Shown: piece after piece, positions 9,113 through 18,809 of the stretch
Numbering within the stretch: the stretch's first letter is position 1
Layout of the letters: every line of letters starts with the position of its first letter
Assembly (NCBI RefSeq): GCF_014705615.1
Contig: NZ_JACXJA010000032.1
Location: 50,583-114,582 of the forward strand
Direction: 5' to 3'
From: Paenibacillus oceani
GTDB taxonomy: Bacteria; Bacillota; Bacilli; Paenibacillales; NBRC-103111
Length of the DNA: 64,000 bases
Notes under the pieces: generated by a model
What the model saw: only the letters and a program-made list of their open reading frames with translations
Databases searched by the model: none
Told to the model about the DNA's origin: nothing
Translations under genes and position numbers: made by a program

Positions 9113-9988
9113 TCATCCTTTTATCGACCCCAGCATAATCCCTTTGACAAAAAATCGTTGAAGAAACGGGTACACCGACAAAATCGGCAGCATGACGATC
9201 ATAATCGTCGCGTATTTCAGCTTCTCCGGCATGACGTTCATATTGCCGATCTCGGCGCTGTTGCCCCCCGCCGATATTTGCAGCATATGAGCGCCTTCGA
9301 TAACCTCCCGCAAAAACAGCATCAACGGCCAGTTTTCCACGCTTCGGATGTAAATGATCGCCGAAAAAAAGCTGTTCCAATAACCGACCGCCGCAAACAG
9401 CGTTAATGTGGCGATTATCGGCATGGAGAGCGGAACGACGATTTTGAACAAAATGTAGGGCTCGGACGCTCCGTCCATTTTCGCGGCTTCCTCCAGCTCC
9501 TCCGGAATGTTCTGCATGAAATTCACCATCAGGATTAAGCTGAATGCGGAGAATAAGCCGGGAAATACGAGCGCGGCCAACGTGTCCAGCATGCCGAGAG
9601 AACGAATCAGGTAAAAGTTCGGAATGAGTCCGCCGTTGAACAGCATCGTGAAGATGACCAGATTGATCAGGAGCGCTCTGCCTTTCAGATGCGTTTTGGA
9701 GAGCGGATACGCCGTGATTATATACAGAAAGATGCCCAATGCTACGCCGCTGACCGTAACGATCAGCGTATTGAGGTAGCTTCTCGCAAGCACCGGATGA
9801 GAAAGAATTTCCTTGTAGGCATCAAACGAGATTTGGCTGGGCCATATGCGCATCGGGTTTTGCAGATAAGCGCTGTGCGAGCTGATCGAAACCGCCGCGA
9901 CGTTCAGAAGGGGATACAGCATGACCGCGCAAATCAAAGAGACGATGAGATAGATGGCGATGTCAAAAAGCTCGATTTTTTTGTGCAT
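9113..9988 (-). CDS. Carbohydrate ABC transporter permease, LplC/YtcP type
   Basis: 291 residues with six predicted membrane segments. The cytoplasmic EAA loop that docks the ATPase is visible as EEAAKMDGASEPYILFKIVVPLS at about 185-207 (EAA...G...P). It ends in the KGIMLGSIKG tail typical of LplC/YtcP proteins. TAGGAGGTAAAGAGGAAC precedes the ATG. It is 15 bases downstream of the partner permease, so the two are cotranscribed. No ATPase is encoded nearby. Confidence 0.93.
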   Translation of the reverse strand: MHKKIELFDIAIYLIVSLICAVMLYPLLNVAAVSISSHSAYLQNPMRIWPSQISFDAYKEILSHPVLARSYLNTLIVTVSGVALGIFLYIITAYPLSKTHLKGRALLINLVIFTMLFNGGLIPNFYLIRSLGMLDTLAALVFPGLFSAFSLILMVNFMQNIPEELEEAAKMDGASEPYILFKIVVPLSMPIIATLTLFAAVGYWNSFFSAIIYIRSVENWPLMLFLREVIEGAHMLQISAGGNSAEIGNMNVMPEKLKYATIMIVMLPILSVYPFLQRFFVKGIMLGSIKG

Positions 9989-10003
9989 GTTCCTCTTTAC
10001 CTC

Positions 10004-10921
10004 CTACCACAGTGACTTTCCGAATAAGCGCGCGATCCGGTTGGCCAAAACGATCATAACCAGCCCGACTACCGATTTGAACAAGCCGACGGCAGCCGTA
10101 AAAGAGAGTCTTCCTTCCAATAAGCCGACCCGGTACGTGTAGGTTTCAAACACGTCAGCCACCTCGTAAGTAGCCGGATTATACAGCAGGAAGATCTGCT
10201 CGAAGCCGATATCCAATACGCTTCCGACCCGCAGGACCAAAATAATGACGATCGTGGTCGCAATGCTGGGAAGCGAAATGTACCATATTTTCTGCAGCCG
10301 GTTGGCCCCGTCGATCGTGGCCGATTCGTAAAGGGACGGGTCCACGGACGTAAGCGCAGCCAAGTAAATGATCGTCCCCCAGCCGAGCTCCTTCCAAATT
10401 TCCGCGGAAACCAGAATCGTCCGGAAAAACTCGGGCTTCAGCAGAAAATGTATCGGCTCTCCGCCGAAATCGACGATCAGCCGGTTGACCCAGCCGGACG
10501 ACGGCGACAGCATATTGATAATGATGCCAGATATGACGACCCACGATATGAAATGCGGCAAATACAGCACCGTTTGGGCGACTCTTTTGAAAAGAAGGTT
10601 CCTGATTTCGTTCAGCATAATAGCCAGTACGATCGGTGCCGGAAATCCGAATAAAACTTGATAAAAGCTAATAATTAGCGAATTCCTTAAAATCTTGAAA
10701 AAATCGTCCGATTGAAACAGATAGCGGAAATGCTCGAAGCCGACCCAGTCGCTTCCCCAGATGCCTTTGGTCAAATTGAAATCCTGGAACGCAATGACAA
10801 TGCCGAACATCGGGATATATTTGAAAATAAGCAGATAGATAAACCCGGGTAAAAGCAAAACATACAGCCACTTGTTTTTTCGTGCATACAACCAGGCAGG
10901 ACTGACTTTGCTGTTATTCAT
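10004..10921 (-). CDS. Sugar ABC transporter permease, LplB type
   Basis: 305-residue inner-membrane partner of the permease above. The N terminus (LYVLLLPGFIYLLIFKYIPMFG) is the first membrane helix of LplB/YteP-like proteins. The EAA loop reads YESATIDGANRLQKIWYISLPS at about 200-222. The protein ends in ANRIARLFGKSLW, also usual for the family. The start at 10921 follows GGGAGGAGAATGGG. It lies between the FAD oxidoreductase and LplC-like genes in one minus-strand operon. Confidence 0.93.
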   Translation of the reverse strand: MNNSKVSPAWLYARKNKWLYVLLLPGFIYLLIFKYIPMFGIVIAFQDFNLTKGIWGSDWVGFEHFRYLFQSDDFFKILRNSLIISFYQVLFGFPAPIVLAIMLNEIRNLLFKRVAQTVLYLPHFISWVVISGIIINMLSPSSGWVNRLIVDFGGEPIHFLLKPEFFRTILVSAEIWKELGWGTIIYLAALTSVDPSLYESATIDGANRLQKIWYISLPSIATTIVIILVLRVGSVLDIGFEQIFLLYNPATYEVADVFETYTYRVGLLEGRLSFTAAVGLFKSVVGLVMIVLANRIARLFGKSLW

Positions 10922-10957
10922 CCCATTCTCCTCCCGAAGACGCTTCCGTACGCGGCG

Positions 10958-12772
10958 TTACTCGCAGACGAGCTCAACCACCCGCGCATGGTCCAAGCCG
11001 TTCGTGGCGATAACCTCCAAGCGGAGCTTCTTCAGATTTTTCAAAGTTACGGGCAATTGGATCATTCGTTGGTAGTTGTCCCTGATATGGGCGATTTCCG
11101 TCTCCCCTCGTTCGTCATAAGCGATCAGCTTAAACTCCTTCAGCGTTTCGGCTTGCGGGCGCCCCCACTGCATATAATTCTGAACTACGTCCAAATGACA
11201 TAACATCAATAAACGGTGAAGCCCGGTATCCAGAACGATCGTAATCCGGGAAACCGATACCGGCTCCTCCCACTCCAGTTCCAGCCATGGACGGCCGTCT
11301 CCCGGCTCCGACATCCAGCGATGCGTGCCGCCTGTAGTCAAGTCGGGCCGTACCCCCTTCTCCCCGTGAACGGCGCGGGTATGTCCGTCCACAACGTTCC
11401 CGCAATATCCGTGTGTTTGTTCGGACGATGCGGAGATCCGGGCCAGTTTGGCGAGGTTTCCATCCAGCATTTTACCGGGTAAAAACGCTCCCTGCCGAAG
11501 CAATTGCTGCTGGGCCTCCTTCACTACATCGCTTTCGCGCCGCGCTTGTTCCAGCGGAAGCCTGCGCTTCACCGCCGTTGCCGCGAACGTTCCGAGCCCT
11601 TCCCCCATGACCGCGCATGTCGCCATAACCCGGGTGCTGGAGAATGCGATGTGGGTAGCCGATAAATTGCGTCCGGCGAACATCAGATTCGATACGTTCC
11701 TGCTTATCATCGAGCGAAGCGGAATGCCGTACAGATAAGGCGTGAACGGCTGATTGCACGGCTTCTCGTCTTTCGCATCGATGCCTTGGGGAGGATGGGT
11801 ATCCATCGACCAGCCGCCGTAAGCGATTACATCATCGAAGTCGATAGCCTGCTGAATGTCGTTTTGGGTCAGTACGTGCAAACCGATAAATCGTCTGGAC
11901 TCTCTTTTTCCCGGAAGAAAGCCGAACCAATCCAGCGCCCAGTTTACGGAATCGGGGTGATTGCCGCTATTCTTGATGTGATCCCATACCCCCAGCATGA
12001 TTGCAAGCAGCTCGTCGCGGATCTGCTCGTTATCCTTGATCGTATCCAGCGTACCGCCGAATTCCACCCACCAATAGCCGAACTCCCAGGAGTCGTGGCT
12101 TCTGAATTTCAGATCTTCTTCTGTAAACTTGCGGGCCCATTCCGGCGCGGTAAAAGGCATCGGACGCCCCATATCCTTCGATGTAAACAAAAGCGAAGAT
12201 CCGAGACGGTAAGCGTCTCTGTTCAGGCTCGCGCCGGACTCGTTATATTCCTCTACCGCTTCACGGCCCGTCGTAAAATCGGCCCCGGCTTCAAACCCGA
12301 GCCGGCCGTCGCCCGTGCAGTCCACGAAAATATCAGAGTGAATCGTGAAGCTCTCCTCCGTGCTTTCTCTCACCGCGTAAGCGGAACGAATACGGGAGCC
12401 TTCGACTTCAGCGCCGACAACCGCCGTGTTCAGCATCAGGGTCAGATTCGGTTCGGCACGGCATTTCTCATATAAAATCAAGTCCAGCATACTCGCGCTT
12501 CGCTGCGGATTGCGCACCGCGCACTCCAGCATGATTTCTTCGATAATGCCGGTTTCTCTGCGCTCCGTCTCCAATTCCTTGCCGATCGTGGATGCGCCGG
12601 ATATGTTCATGCGAATTTCCGACGATGCATTTCCGCCGAGAACTGAACGCTCCTGGCATACAATCACCCGGGCTCCGTTACGCGCCGCGGCAATAGCAGC
12701 CGCCACCCCCGTCATCCCTCCGCCGGCGATCAAAATGTCCGTGCTTAACAGTTTCGTATCTGGCTTACCCAT
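10958..12772 (-). CDS. FAD-dependent oxidoreductase (PF12831-like) with C-terminal extension
   Basis: 604 residues. The N terminus holds an FAD-binding Rossmann fold ([22 protein letters not shown] at about 12-33), then [16 protein letters not shown] and [13 protein letters not shown], signatures of the FAD_oxidored family found beside sugar importers. The FAD-closing segment [14 protein letters not shown] lies near 375. From about 450 to 600 comes a beta-rich discoidin-like extension ([35 protein letters not shown]). It is the first gene of the importer operon, so I infer that it oxidises the imported sugar or an intermediate; the reaction is unknown. AAAGGAG lies upstream of the ATG. Confidence 0.9.
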   Translation of the reverse strand: MGKPDTKLLSTDILIAGGGMTGVAAAIAAARNGARVIVCQERSVLGGNASSEIRMNISGASTIGKELETERRETGIIEEIMLECAVRNPQRSASMLDLILYEKCRAEPNLTLMLNTAVVGAEVEGSRIRSAYAVRESTEESFTIHSDIFVDCTGDGRLGFEAGADFTTGREAVEEYNESGASLNRDAYRLGSSLLFTSKDMGRPMPFTAPEWARKFTEEDLKFRSHDSWEFGYWWVEFGGTLDTIKDNEQIRDELLAIMLGVWDHIKNSGNHPDSVNWALDWFGFLPGKRESRRFIGLHVLTQNDIQQAIDFDDVIAYGGWSMDTHPPQGIDAKDEKPCNQPFTPYLYGIPLRSMISRNVSNLMFAGRNLSATHIAFSSTRVMATCAVMGEGLGTFAATAVKRRLPLEQARRESDVVKEAQQQLLRQGAFLPGKMLDGNLAKLARISASSEQTHGYCGNVVDGHTRAVHGEKGVRPDLTTGGTHRWMSEPGDGRPWLELEWEEPVSVSRITIVLDTGLHRLLMLCHLDVVQNYMQWGRPQAETLKEFKLIAYDERGETEIAHIRDNYQRMIQLPVTLKNLKKLRLEVIATNGLDHARVVELVCE

Positions 12773-12914
12773 GCTGCATTGACTCCTTTGTTTTCTATGA
12801 TATCTTTAATTACATATTAAGATCTTTCGTTGACTAATTGGAATTCATAGAATTACCTCTTCATATCCAAAATTACAAAACAATCGAACGAGGTGAGGAG
12901 AACTGTACGCAGGC

Positions 12915-13703
12915 TTGCCCGATATTTTTTACCATGTATACTGGAGCAAAAAAGAACAGTTTTTATACGAGACGGATACGTATGTCACTTGGGTTTTATT
13001 TGGAGTAGAGGAAGGCATGTTCGAATACCGGATCGGAGAAGATTACGGTGTGGCCGAATTCGGCGATGTGGTCGTGTGCCCGCCCCAGGTCGCCTTTTAC
13101 CGGAACGTGCTGACACCCTTGAGCTTCAGCTTCCACTCCATTACGTTCACATTGCCAGACGGCGAACCTCAACAGCTCATGCCTCTTCTGGCTCAGCGGA
13201 AAATCCGGCTGCCGCAATTCAGGCGGTTGTCCGAAAACTACAGCAGCTTAAGACAGGCGGATCAGCAGCTTCCCTTCAACCCGGAAAATCAGATGCCGAA
13301 GCAGCACTATTTGTCGGATATCTGGCTGATGATTACCCAGCAGGCGCTGGAATCCCCCGACTCCGTCTCCTTGTTGAACGAAGACGGATTCATTCGCGAT
13401 GTCGCCGCCTATTTCAAGGACCATGCACATGAATCGGTCGAAGTCCGGGATGTCGCCGTTTTGTTCGGATTGACGCCTGTGCAGCTGATTCGGAAATTCA
13501 AAAGCGCCTACGGCGTAAACCCTTTGCAATACTTAACCTCGATTCGGGTAAAGATGGCCTGCAGACTGCTGCTCGTTACGGAATGGACGCTGGATGTCAT
13601 AGCGGGGAAATGCGGATATGAGAACGGCTTTTATCTCAGCCGGGTATTCCGCAAGACGATGGGCGTAAGCCCTTCCGAGTTCCGCAAGCAAAACCGGTAC
13701 TAG
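12915..13703 (+). CDS. AraC-family regulator divergent from the FAD/importer operon
   Basis: 262 residues with an N-terminal cupin arm (VLFGVEEGMFEYRIGEDYG) and a C-terminal AraC double helix-turn-helix at about 165-260, ending YENGFYLSRVFRKTMGVSPSEFRKQ. The start is TTG at 12915, 14 bases after GAGGTGAGGAG; that spacing is long, and a CTG at 12903 is the in-frame alternative. It is transcribed away from the FAD-oxidoreductase operon with 142 bases between, the usual place for the operon's own activator. The inducer is presumably the imported saccharide (inference). Confidence 0.88.
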   Translation: MPDIFYHVYWSKKEQFLYETDTYVTWVLFGVEEGMFEYRIGEDYGVAEFGDVVVCPPQVAFYRNVLTPLSFSFHSITFTLPDGEPQQLMPLLAQRKIRLPQFRRLSENYSSLRQADQQLPFNPENQMPKQHYLSDIWLMITQQALESPDSVSLLNEDGFIRDVAAYFKDHAHESVEVRDVAVLFGLTPVQLIRKFKSAYGVNPLQYLTSIRVKMACRLLLVTEWTLDVIAGKCGYENGFYLSRVFRKTMGVSPSEFRKQNRY

Positions 13704-13738
13704 GCTGCGGACGGCCGTTTCTTGTCTGACCAACTAAA

Positions 13739-13764
13739 AAAGAAGCCTGAACTGCAGGCTTCTT
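13739..13764 (-). terminator. Terminator of the decayed two-component locus
   Basis: Stem AAGAAGCCTG / CAGGCTTCTT. The T run follows it on the minus strand, so it serves leftward transcription, but it also lies 36 bases after the stop of the rightward AraC gene and could serve both. Confidence 0.65.
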
Positions 13765-13902
13765 CCGGCTTACTTCAATATCAGATTCGTCAGCATCTCC
13801 ATCTGTGATTCCAGCTCCTCATAGATCTCGTAGATCAACTGGTAATCCCACTATGCCGTTATTCCGATGACGCGCTACAAGCTCCCCTGAATCGGGATCG
13901 GT
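13765..13902 (-). other. Short region with a decayed coding tail
   Basis: On the minus strand a 26-codon tail reads WDYQLIYEIYEELESQMEML and ends in TAA at about 13770. It has coding character but no recognisable family and no start. I take it as a leftover C terminus. Confidence 0.3.
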
Positions 13903-14712
13903 TTAAACCAAGCTATCCTTGTCCTGCTGTCGGCCGTTTACAGGAAGCCAGCCCGTCACCAGAGCGCCTCCCTCCGGATGGTTGCTTACGGCAAGGCCGC
14001 CTCCGTGACGCTTCATGATCGTATGCGAGATTGCAAGCCCTAACCCGCTCCCCCCGGAACAGAGGTTCAAACGCACGCTGCAGTTCTTCCGATGAGAAGC
14101 CCGGCCCCGTATCGCGGATTGTAAACTTCACCTGGCCATTCTCCGTGTAACCTTGCACGACGATTTCGCCAAACTCGGGGGTGTGCCTGACGGCATTACC
14201 AAGCAGGTTGTTGAGGGAACGCTCCAATAAGTGCAAGTCGCCGCTGAGCAAGCAGCCGTCAGTGGTTCCAGCCTGGTAAAGGTAAACAAATCTTCGACCA
14301 GCCGATCGAGCTGTGCCGACTTTTCTTTGCAAACCGCCACATATTTCGCCGTTTTCTCCGGAGACTGCGCGACCCCTTGCTCCAGACCTTCCAGATAACC
14401 GCGCAAGGCGAACAGCGGGGTTCGCAAATCGTGCGCGACAGCGGCGATCACAAACCGGCGTCCCTCTTCCAGCTCCGTTTGTTTTTGGAAAGCTTGGCGC
14501 AGCCCGCTTACCATCCGTTCGAAGCCGTCGCGCACTTCAGCTATTTCGGTTATTGCGGAGCGGGGCAGCTTCGCCTCCCAATCGCCTGCCGTGATTTGCC
14601 GGGCTGCCAAGCTTATCGTCTCCAGAGGTTTCAGCACTATTTGGCGCATGCCCATGCCGATGATTAGGAAAGCCAGCAACAGTCCGGCTGCCATCGCAAT
14701 GACCGGAACCCA
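13903..14712 (-). pseudogene. Sensor histidine kinase remnant, frameshifted and 5'-deleted
   Basis: The pieces of one OmpR-partner kinase lie in three frames. The first carries a membrane helix (VPVIAMAAGLLLAFLIIGMG), a HAMP-like segment and the phosphoacceptor box AAVAHDLRTPLFALRGYL. After a frameshift near 14255 comes LLERSLNNLLGNAVRHTPEF (N box) and FTIRDTGPGFS (G1 box). After another near 14060 comes SGLGLAISHTIMKRHGGG (G2 box), with the stop at 13903. The first membrane helix and the sensor loop are gone: the 5' end runs straight into the regulator's DNA-binding domain. It cannot make a working kinase. Confidence 0.85.
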
Positions 14713-15279
14713 CCCCGTCCCAAAACTTTGCCAAAATCTGTGCATACGTAAAAACATGTCTCGGGTGTTCGACGAATAATCGCAGCAACTCATACTCTTT
14801 CGGCGTGAGCATGACGTTTCTCCCATCCACGCTCACTTCTCTGGACGACACGTTCAGCTGAAGACGGCCAAAATCCAATATTTTTTGCCCCATTCGCTGC
14901 GGGGCGGCGGAACGCCGCAACACCGCTTTGACTCTGGTCTGGCTATAATTTCGCCCGGTGAAGCGGTTTTGACGATATAATCGTCGCCGCCAAGCGTCAG
15001 CCCGCGAATTTTGTCCACATCGTCGCCGCGCGCGCTCAAGAACAAGATCGGAACGCCGCTCTCCGCCCGAATCCGGCGGCACAGCTCAAATCCGTTCTGT
15101 CCCGGCATCATAATGTCCAGAACGATGCCATGTACCGGGTTGTTCTGGAACGCGGACCAAGCCTGCTCGGCGTCACAGGCAGTAATTACGTGAAAATTAT
15201 CGTATTCCAGGAAGTCTCTCAACAGGTCGGCAATACTCGGATCATCGTCTACAACCAGTATCGTATTGGGTTCGCTCAT
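14713..15279 (-). pseudogene. OmpR-family response regulator remnant, frameshifted and truncated
   Basis: The receiver domain is intact at the start (NTILVVDDDPSIADLL, phosphoacceptor in GIVLDIMMPGQNG, LFLSARGDD). Around 14940 the frame shifts inside GEIIAR, and the other frame continues as VKAVLRRSAAP and then the winged helix (VMLTPKEYELLRLFVEHP, HVFTYAQILAKFW). The recognition part and C terminus are missing; the sequence passes into the kinase transmembrane segment. The ATG at 15279 follows GGTGGG. The deletion probably removed the end of this gene and the start of the kinase gene together. Confidence 0.85.
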
Positions 15280-15492
15280 CGTATCCCACCTTTGCATACC
15301 AGTTTATCATGTTTCCCGGAACAAACCGACGCAGCCGTCTAATTTGTTACGATTCGTTATCGTTTTGTGACCTTTTTGCAGCTTTGTTTGGTATATTCGT
15401 TTGCTACAATGCTTGTTGCGGACATGGAACGGTCCCTGCCGCAGCCAACGGATCGTTGGTAGAGGGCGTTTGGGCCGATAATCGAGAAGGAT

Positions 15493-16292
15493 GTGAGGAA
15501 TTTGACGGTAAACGTCCAAATTGTGCTTTTTGACGGGTTTGATCTTCTGGACAGGCTGAATCCGGAATGTGCGGGAATCATTCTCGTGCCGGGCGCGTCG
15601 GGCGACGTCGAAGGAGAAGGCGATAATTCGGTCCTACTGGGGCGGGCGCTGAATACGGAATTGACCGGTCTGGTCGGGCAGGCGCTCGGGCGCCAGGACA
15701 TCGTAATCGCCACCGTATGCGGCGGCTCCCTGCTGCTGGCTATGGGAGGATTGCTGGAAGGCAGACCGGCTGTAACCCATCATCTGGGCATGACTGCTCT
15801 TGGAGTAACCGGGGCGATTCCGGTCGCGGCACGCGTTGTGGACGACGGCAACCTGGTTACTAGCGGCGGCGTCACTTCGGGGCTTGATTTAGCGCTGCAT
15901 CTGGTGGAACGTGAGCTGGGTCCGCGGATCGCACATGCGGTCCTATCCCTTCTGAAACGGACGGCACACACGGTCCCGACGGTTCGCATTCCTCCTCGTT
16001 CGAGGGGACTTGGGATACGACTATCGCGACGCCAGTCGGGAATATGCAGGCCCGGCTCTTCATCTCGACAAAGGATGGCGAGATCGAGGGTAACGCGACT
16101 CAAGGGAACGAGACGATACCGTTTATGAATCCAGCAATCATGGACGGCCGCCTTACCTGGCAGCTGCGAATTACCAAACCGCTTCGCTTGAATTTGAAAT
16201 TCGAAGTATCCGTCGACGGAGACCGCATGACCGGAACGGCCAAAGCCGGCATGCTTCCGGCATCGAAAGTAACGGGCAAGCGGGTGGTCTGA
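15493..16292 (+). pseudogene. DJ-1/PfpI-family protein with C-terminal beta domain, decayed
   Basis: The first frame (TTG start) gives VQIVLFDGFDLLD, then jumps to LNPECAGIILVPGASG, so roughly 40 residues normally between these blocks are absent. The nucleophile elbow survives as IATVCGGSLLLA, followed by HHLGMTALGVTGA and TSGLDLALHLVERELGP. Near 15945 the frame shifts. The next frame carries EGTWDTTIATPVGN and a beta-rich domain (FISTKDGEIEGNATQGNE, KLTGKRV-like end VTGKRVV) to 16292. I infer one ancestral two-domain protein with an internal deletion and a frameshift. DJ-1/PfpI proteins are amidotransferase-like or stress proteins. Confidence 0.75.
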
Positions 16293-16356
16293 ACCCGAAT
16301 GTTAGCCGGATGCTCATTCCGGAACCTGAATATGGAGCCAAGGAGGCTGACATCGC

Positions 16357-17013
16357 TTGAACAAACAGAACCGGTGGTTCGTCCTGTTAGCTGTGATCGG
16401 CATTGGATTTATTCTGTACGCCTTGATATACAACTATATGATCGATCCGCGGGCGGAGCAGTTTCTAAGTTATAAAACCGGGCTTAAGCGTGAGCTGCAT
16501 CTCCCGGTCTGGTTAAACGTGATGTACGTTCATGTCGCATTTGCCTGCATCGCCATGGCGTCCGGGCTGCTTAACTTCTCGAATCGATTGCTGGAAAAGA
16601 AACGCAACCTCCACCGTATGAACGGCTACGTGTACGTCCTGTCCGTATTTCTCGTCGTGCTGACTTCCGGATATATGGTGCCTTACGCCACCGGCGGAAA
16701 ATTAAGCAGTATGGGGTTTAACGAGCTCAATATCATTTGGCCGCTGATCACCATTACGGCGCTCGTTCACATCCGGAAGAAACGGATCGTCCGGCACCGG
16801 AACTGGATGATCCGAAGCTACGCCTTTTGCTTTACGAACCTGGCAATCCATCTCCTTACGTTCGTAGGTCAACAAGGCTTCGGTCTCGATTACGTTACCA
16901 GCTATACGTGTGGCGTATACGGCTCGATTGTGCTGCTGCTGCTAATTCCGGAGCTCATCATCCGGGCCAGCTCCGCTCCCAAAGATGCGCAAAGACGCTT
17001 TCGGAATCTCTGA
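16357..17013 (+). CDS. DUF2306-like membrane protein
   Basis: 218 residues with about six or seven hydrophobic segments: VLLAVIGIGFILYALIY near 10, then YVHVAFACIAMASGLLNF, VYVLSVFLVVLTSGYMV, IIWPLITITALVHI and a final YGSIVLLLLIPELII. The conserved basic/His elements between helices (NLHRMNGYVYV, VRHRNWMIRSYAFCFTNL) match DUF2306 proteins, which look like haem-binding four-helix membrane proteins; the function is unknown. The start is TTG, 11 bases after AAGGAGG. It stands alone, with a hairpin over its stop codon. Confidence 0.75.
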   Translation: MNKQNRWFVLLAVIGIGFILYALIYNYMIDPRAEQFLSYKTGLKRELHLPVWLNVMYVHVAFACIAMASGLLNFSNRLLEKKRNLHRMNGYVYVLSVFLVVLTSGYMVPYATGGKLSSMGFNELNIIWPLITITALVHIRKKRIVRHRNWMIRSYAFCFTNLAIHLLTFVGQQGFGLDYVTSYTCGVYGSIVLLLLIPELIIRASSAPKDAQRRFRNL

Positions 17014-17022
17014 AAGCGTCTT
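16992..17022 (+). terminator. Hairpin overlapping the DUF2306 gene stop
   Basis: Stem AAGACGCTTTC / GAAAGCGTCTT with a short loop. It overlaps the stop codon at 17011-17013, and the T run after it is weak. Confidence 0.6.
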
Positions 17023-17127
17023 GCCGACTGCAGGAATAGGAATGGGTCTGATTCCCGATCCTCACGGGAACATGCCAAAAATCATTTGCGTTTTTTGAGG
17101 CCCTGCTTCAACCGATGTTCTTTGAGA

Positions 17128-17172
17128 AAAAGAACCTCAGCCTCCACGTGGCCGTGGAATTTGAGGTTCTTT
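17128..17172 (-). terminator. Terminator after the ceramidase-like gene
   Basis: Long stem AAAGAACCTCA...CCACG / CGTGG...TGAGGTTCTTT, followed on the minus strand by TTTTTC. It lies about 110 bases downstream of the ceramidase-like gene. Confidence 0.75.
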
Positions 17173-17282
17173 CGTGTTGTTGATATTGGGGCGGCCCCTC
17201 TCCTGCGAACGCTTATGGGACAGCCCCGCTGCTATGTTGATCTTACTCGCCCCGTTAAAACTGAAGCCTTATCCCGGAGTGT

Positions 17283-18593
17283 TTAATGCGACCGTCCATG
17301 CAGCTCGTTCAGCAGCTCCAGGGCGGCGCCGACGAACAAACCTCCCGCCTCTTCGGCGAATTTCGTTCCTGTGGGCTCATAGCCGCCCCGATCGTAAGCC
17401 TCCGGCGTGCAAACATAACCGTTGCCCGAGCCGTTGGACAATTCGTTGATGATCGTATACGGATACGGGGACTTCTCCTTAATTTCCAGCCCGAACTCGA
17501 CGAATATTTCGGCCGGCAGCGCCACGACCGCGAGATCGCCGATCGCAGCGACCTGAATTTCATAATCCCGGGAGCCGAGCGGCTGCCGGATCGACTCCAA
17601 TCGCTGCTCGGCCCGAGCTTTTTCCATCGCTTGTCTGCCGCTCAGCTCGTCGTCCGGCACGTCCCGCAGAGCTGCCAACGTGCTGTGCGCCCACTCGACC
17701 TCATGCTCTCTCAGCGCCCGCTCGGATACGCTTACAAACCGGCTGGCGGCGGATAGGACAACCTCGCTCGAATCGGAACTCGTCTTGTCCCGCACCTTGG
17801 CGATTTCCCTGCCAAGGATGTTCCCCATCCGAACCCGATGGGGGATTATCTTGGGGTCGTGGCGGCCCAACACGTCGATATGGTTAATATTGCCGCACGC
17901 CCCTTGGAAAAACAGACTGACGACCGACTCACCGTAAAGTTGCTTGATCGTCCGACTGATGAACGCTGGGTAATCGCCGCTGTACTCCGTCCCTCCCACG
18001 CAATCGGTATGCACCGCGTAGTTGCTGACGATGCCAAGCGGCTCTCCCTGTGCGTTATCGATGCGGACGACGAGCACCTCCGGATCGATCGGGCCTTCCG
18101 GCCTGTCGATATTCGGGTTCAGAACGCCCGGATTCGTCAGGAGCCCACCGTTCTTCATAAAGAAGCGGCGGTTGAAGGCAACGCTGTCCTCGTTCCCCCG
18201 GCCGCAGCCGATCTTCGCTTCTTCCCGTTTGCCATAAGCCAGAATCGCCGCATCCGCCGATTTCTCCTCCAGCGTCGGGTAGTAGGCCAGCGCCGCTTCA
18301 TCCAGCGGGCGCGGCGGGCCTGTGTGCGTATGCGTGCAGGAGACCATCACCTGCTCGGCCGGAATCCCGGTATAGGCATGTACCCGGTTGCGGATGCGAT
18401 CCGACGAATCCAGCTCGAGCGACAGAATGTCGATAACGATAAAAGCAAGAACAGCTTCCCCCGACTCGATCACCATCGCTTTGGCGAAGAGTTCGTCCTT
18501 GACCCCCGTCGCATGCCGTGATTTGGGACCGTAACCCGGTATTTGCATCCCGAGCGGCGGCGTCACATTCACTTCGGCCAGTCCGATCTTCAT
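17283..18593 (-). CDS. Neutral/alkaline non-lysosomal ceramidase-like hydrolase
   Basis: 436 residues from ATG 18593, chosen because AGGAGAGGTTGTC precedes it; an upstream in-frame start at 18635 lacks a site. The N terminus AEVNVTPPLGMQIPGYG and VSCTHTHTGPPRPL match the catalytic-domain family of neutral ceramidase, where the His residues bind zinc. LFFQGACGNINHID also fits. There is no signal peptide and no C-terminal immunoglobulin-like domain, so the protein is cytoplasmic and much shorter than true ceramidases. In bacteria this short form is common near sugar genes and its substrate is unknown. Monocistronic. Confidence 0.88.
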   Translation of the reverse strand: MKIGLAEVNVTPPLGMQIPGYGPKSRHATGVKDELFAKAMVIESGEAVLAFIVIDILSLELDSSDRIRNRVHAYTGIPAEQVMVSCTHTHTGPPRPLDEAALAYYPTLEEKSADAAILAYGKREEAKIGCGRGNEDSVAFNRRFFMKNGGLLTNPGVLNPNIDRPEGPIDPEVLVVRIDNAQGEPLGIVSNYAVHTDCVGGTEYSGDYPAFISRTIKQLYGESVVSLFFQGACGNINHIDVLGRHDPKIIPHRVRMGNILGREIAKVRDKTSSDSSEVVLSAASRFVSVSERALREHEVEWAHSTLAALRDVPDDELSGRQAMEKARAEQRLESIRQPLGSRDYEIQVAAIGDLAVVALPAEIFVEFGLEIKEKSPYPYTIINELSNGSGNGYVCTPEAYDRGGYEPTGTKFAEEAGGLFVGAALELLNELHGRSH

Positions 18594-18809
18594 GACAACC
18601 TCTCCTATTAGATATCGATTTCTCTCAACTGACAAATGAATCCATTAAATTATCGCACACCGCCCGGTCTGCAATCAATCGGTAATCTTGAAAAAATGGA
18701 ACTTTAAGCACCGGTCAGCACGGATTGGCCGAATCGAACCGGATCATCCATTTGCAATTGCCTATGCTGAGTCTAAACGGATCTATACCGTTACCTACGA
18801 CTGAACGAT

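Noticed and set aside
15307..15519. Frames in the interval between the decayed regulator and the DJ-1 remnant
   Set aside because: No ribosome binding site or family; they overlap both pseudogenes' ends.
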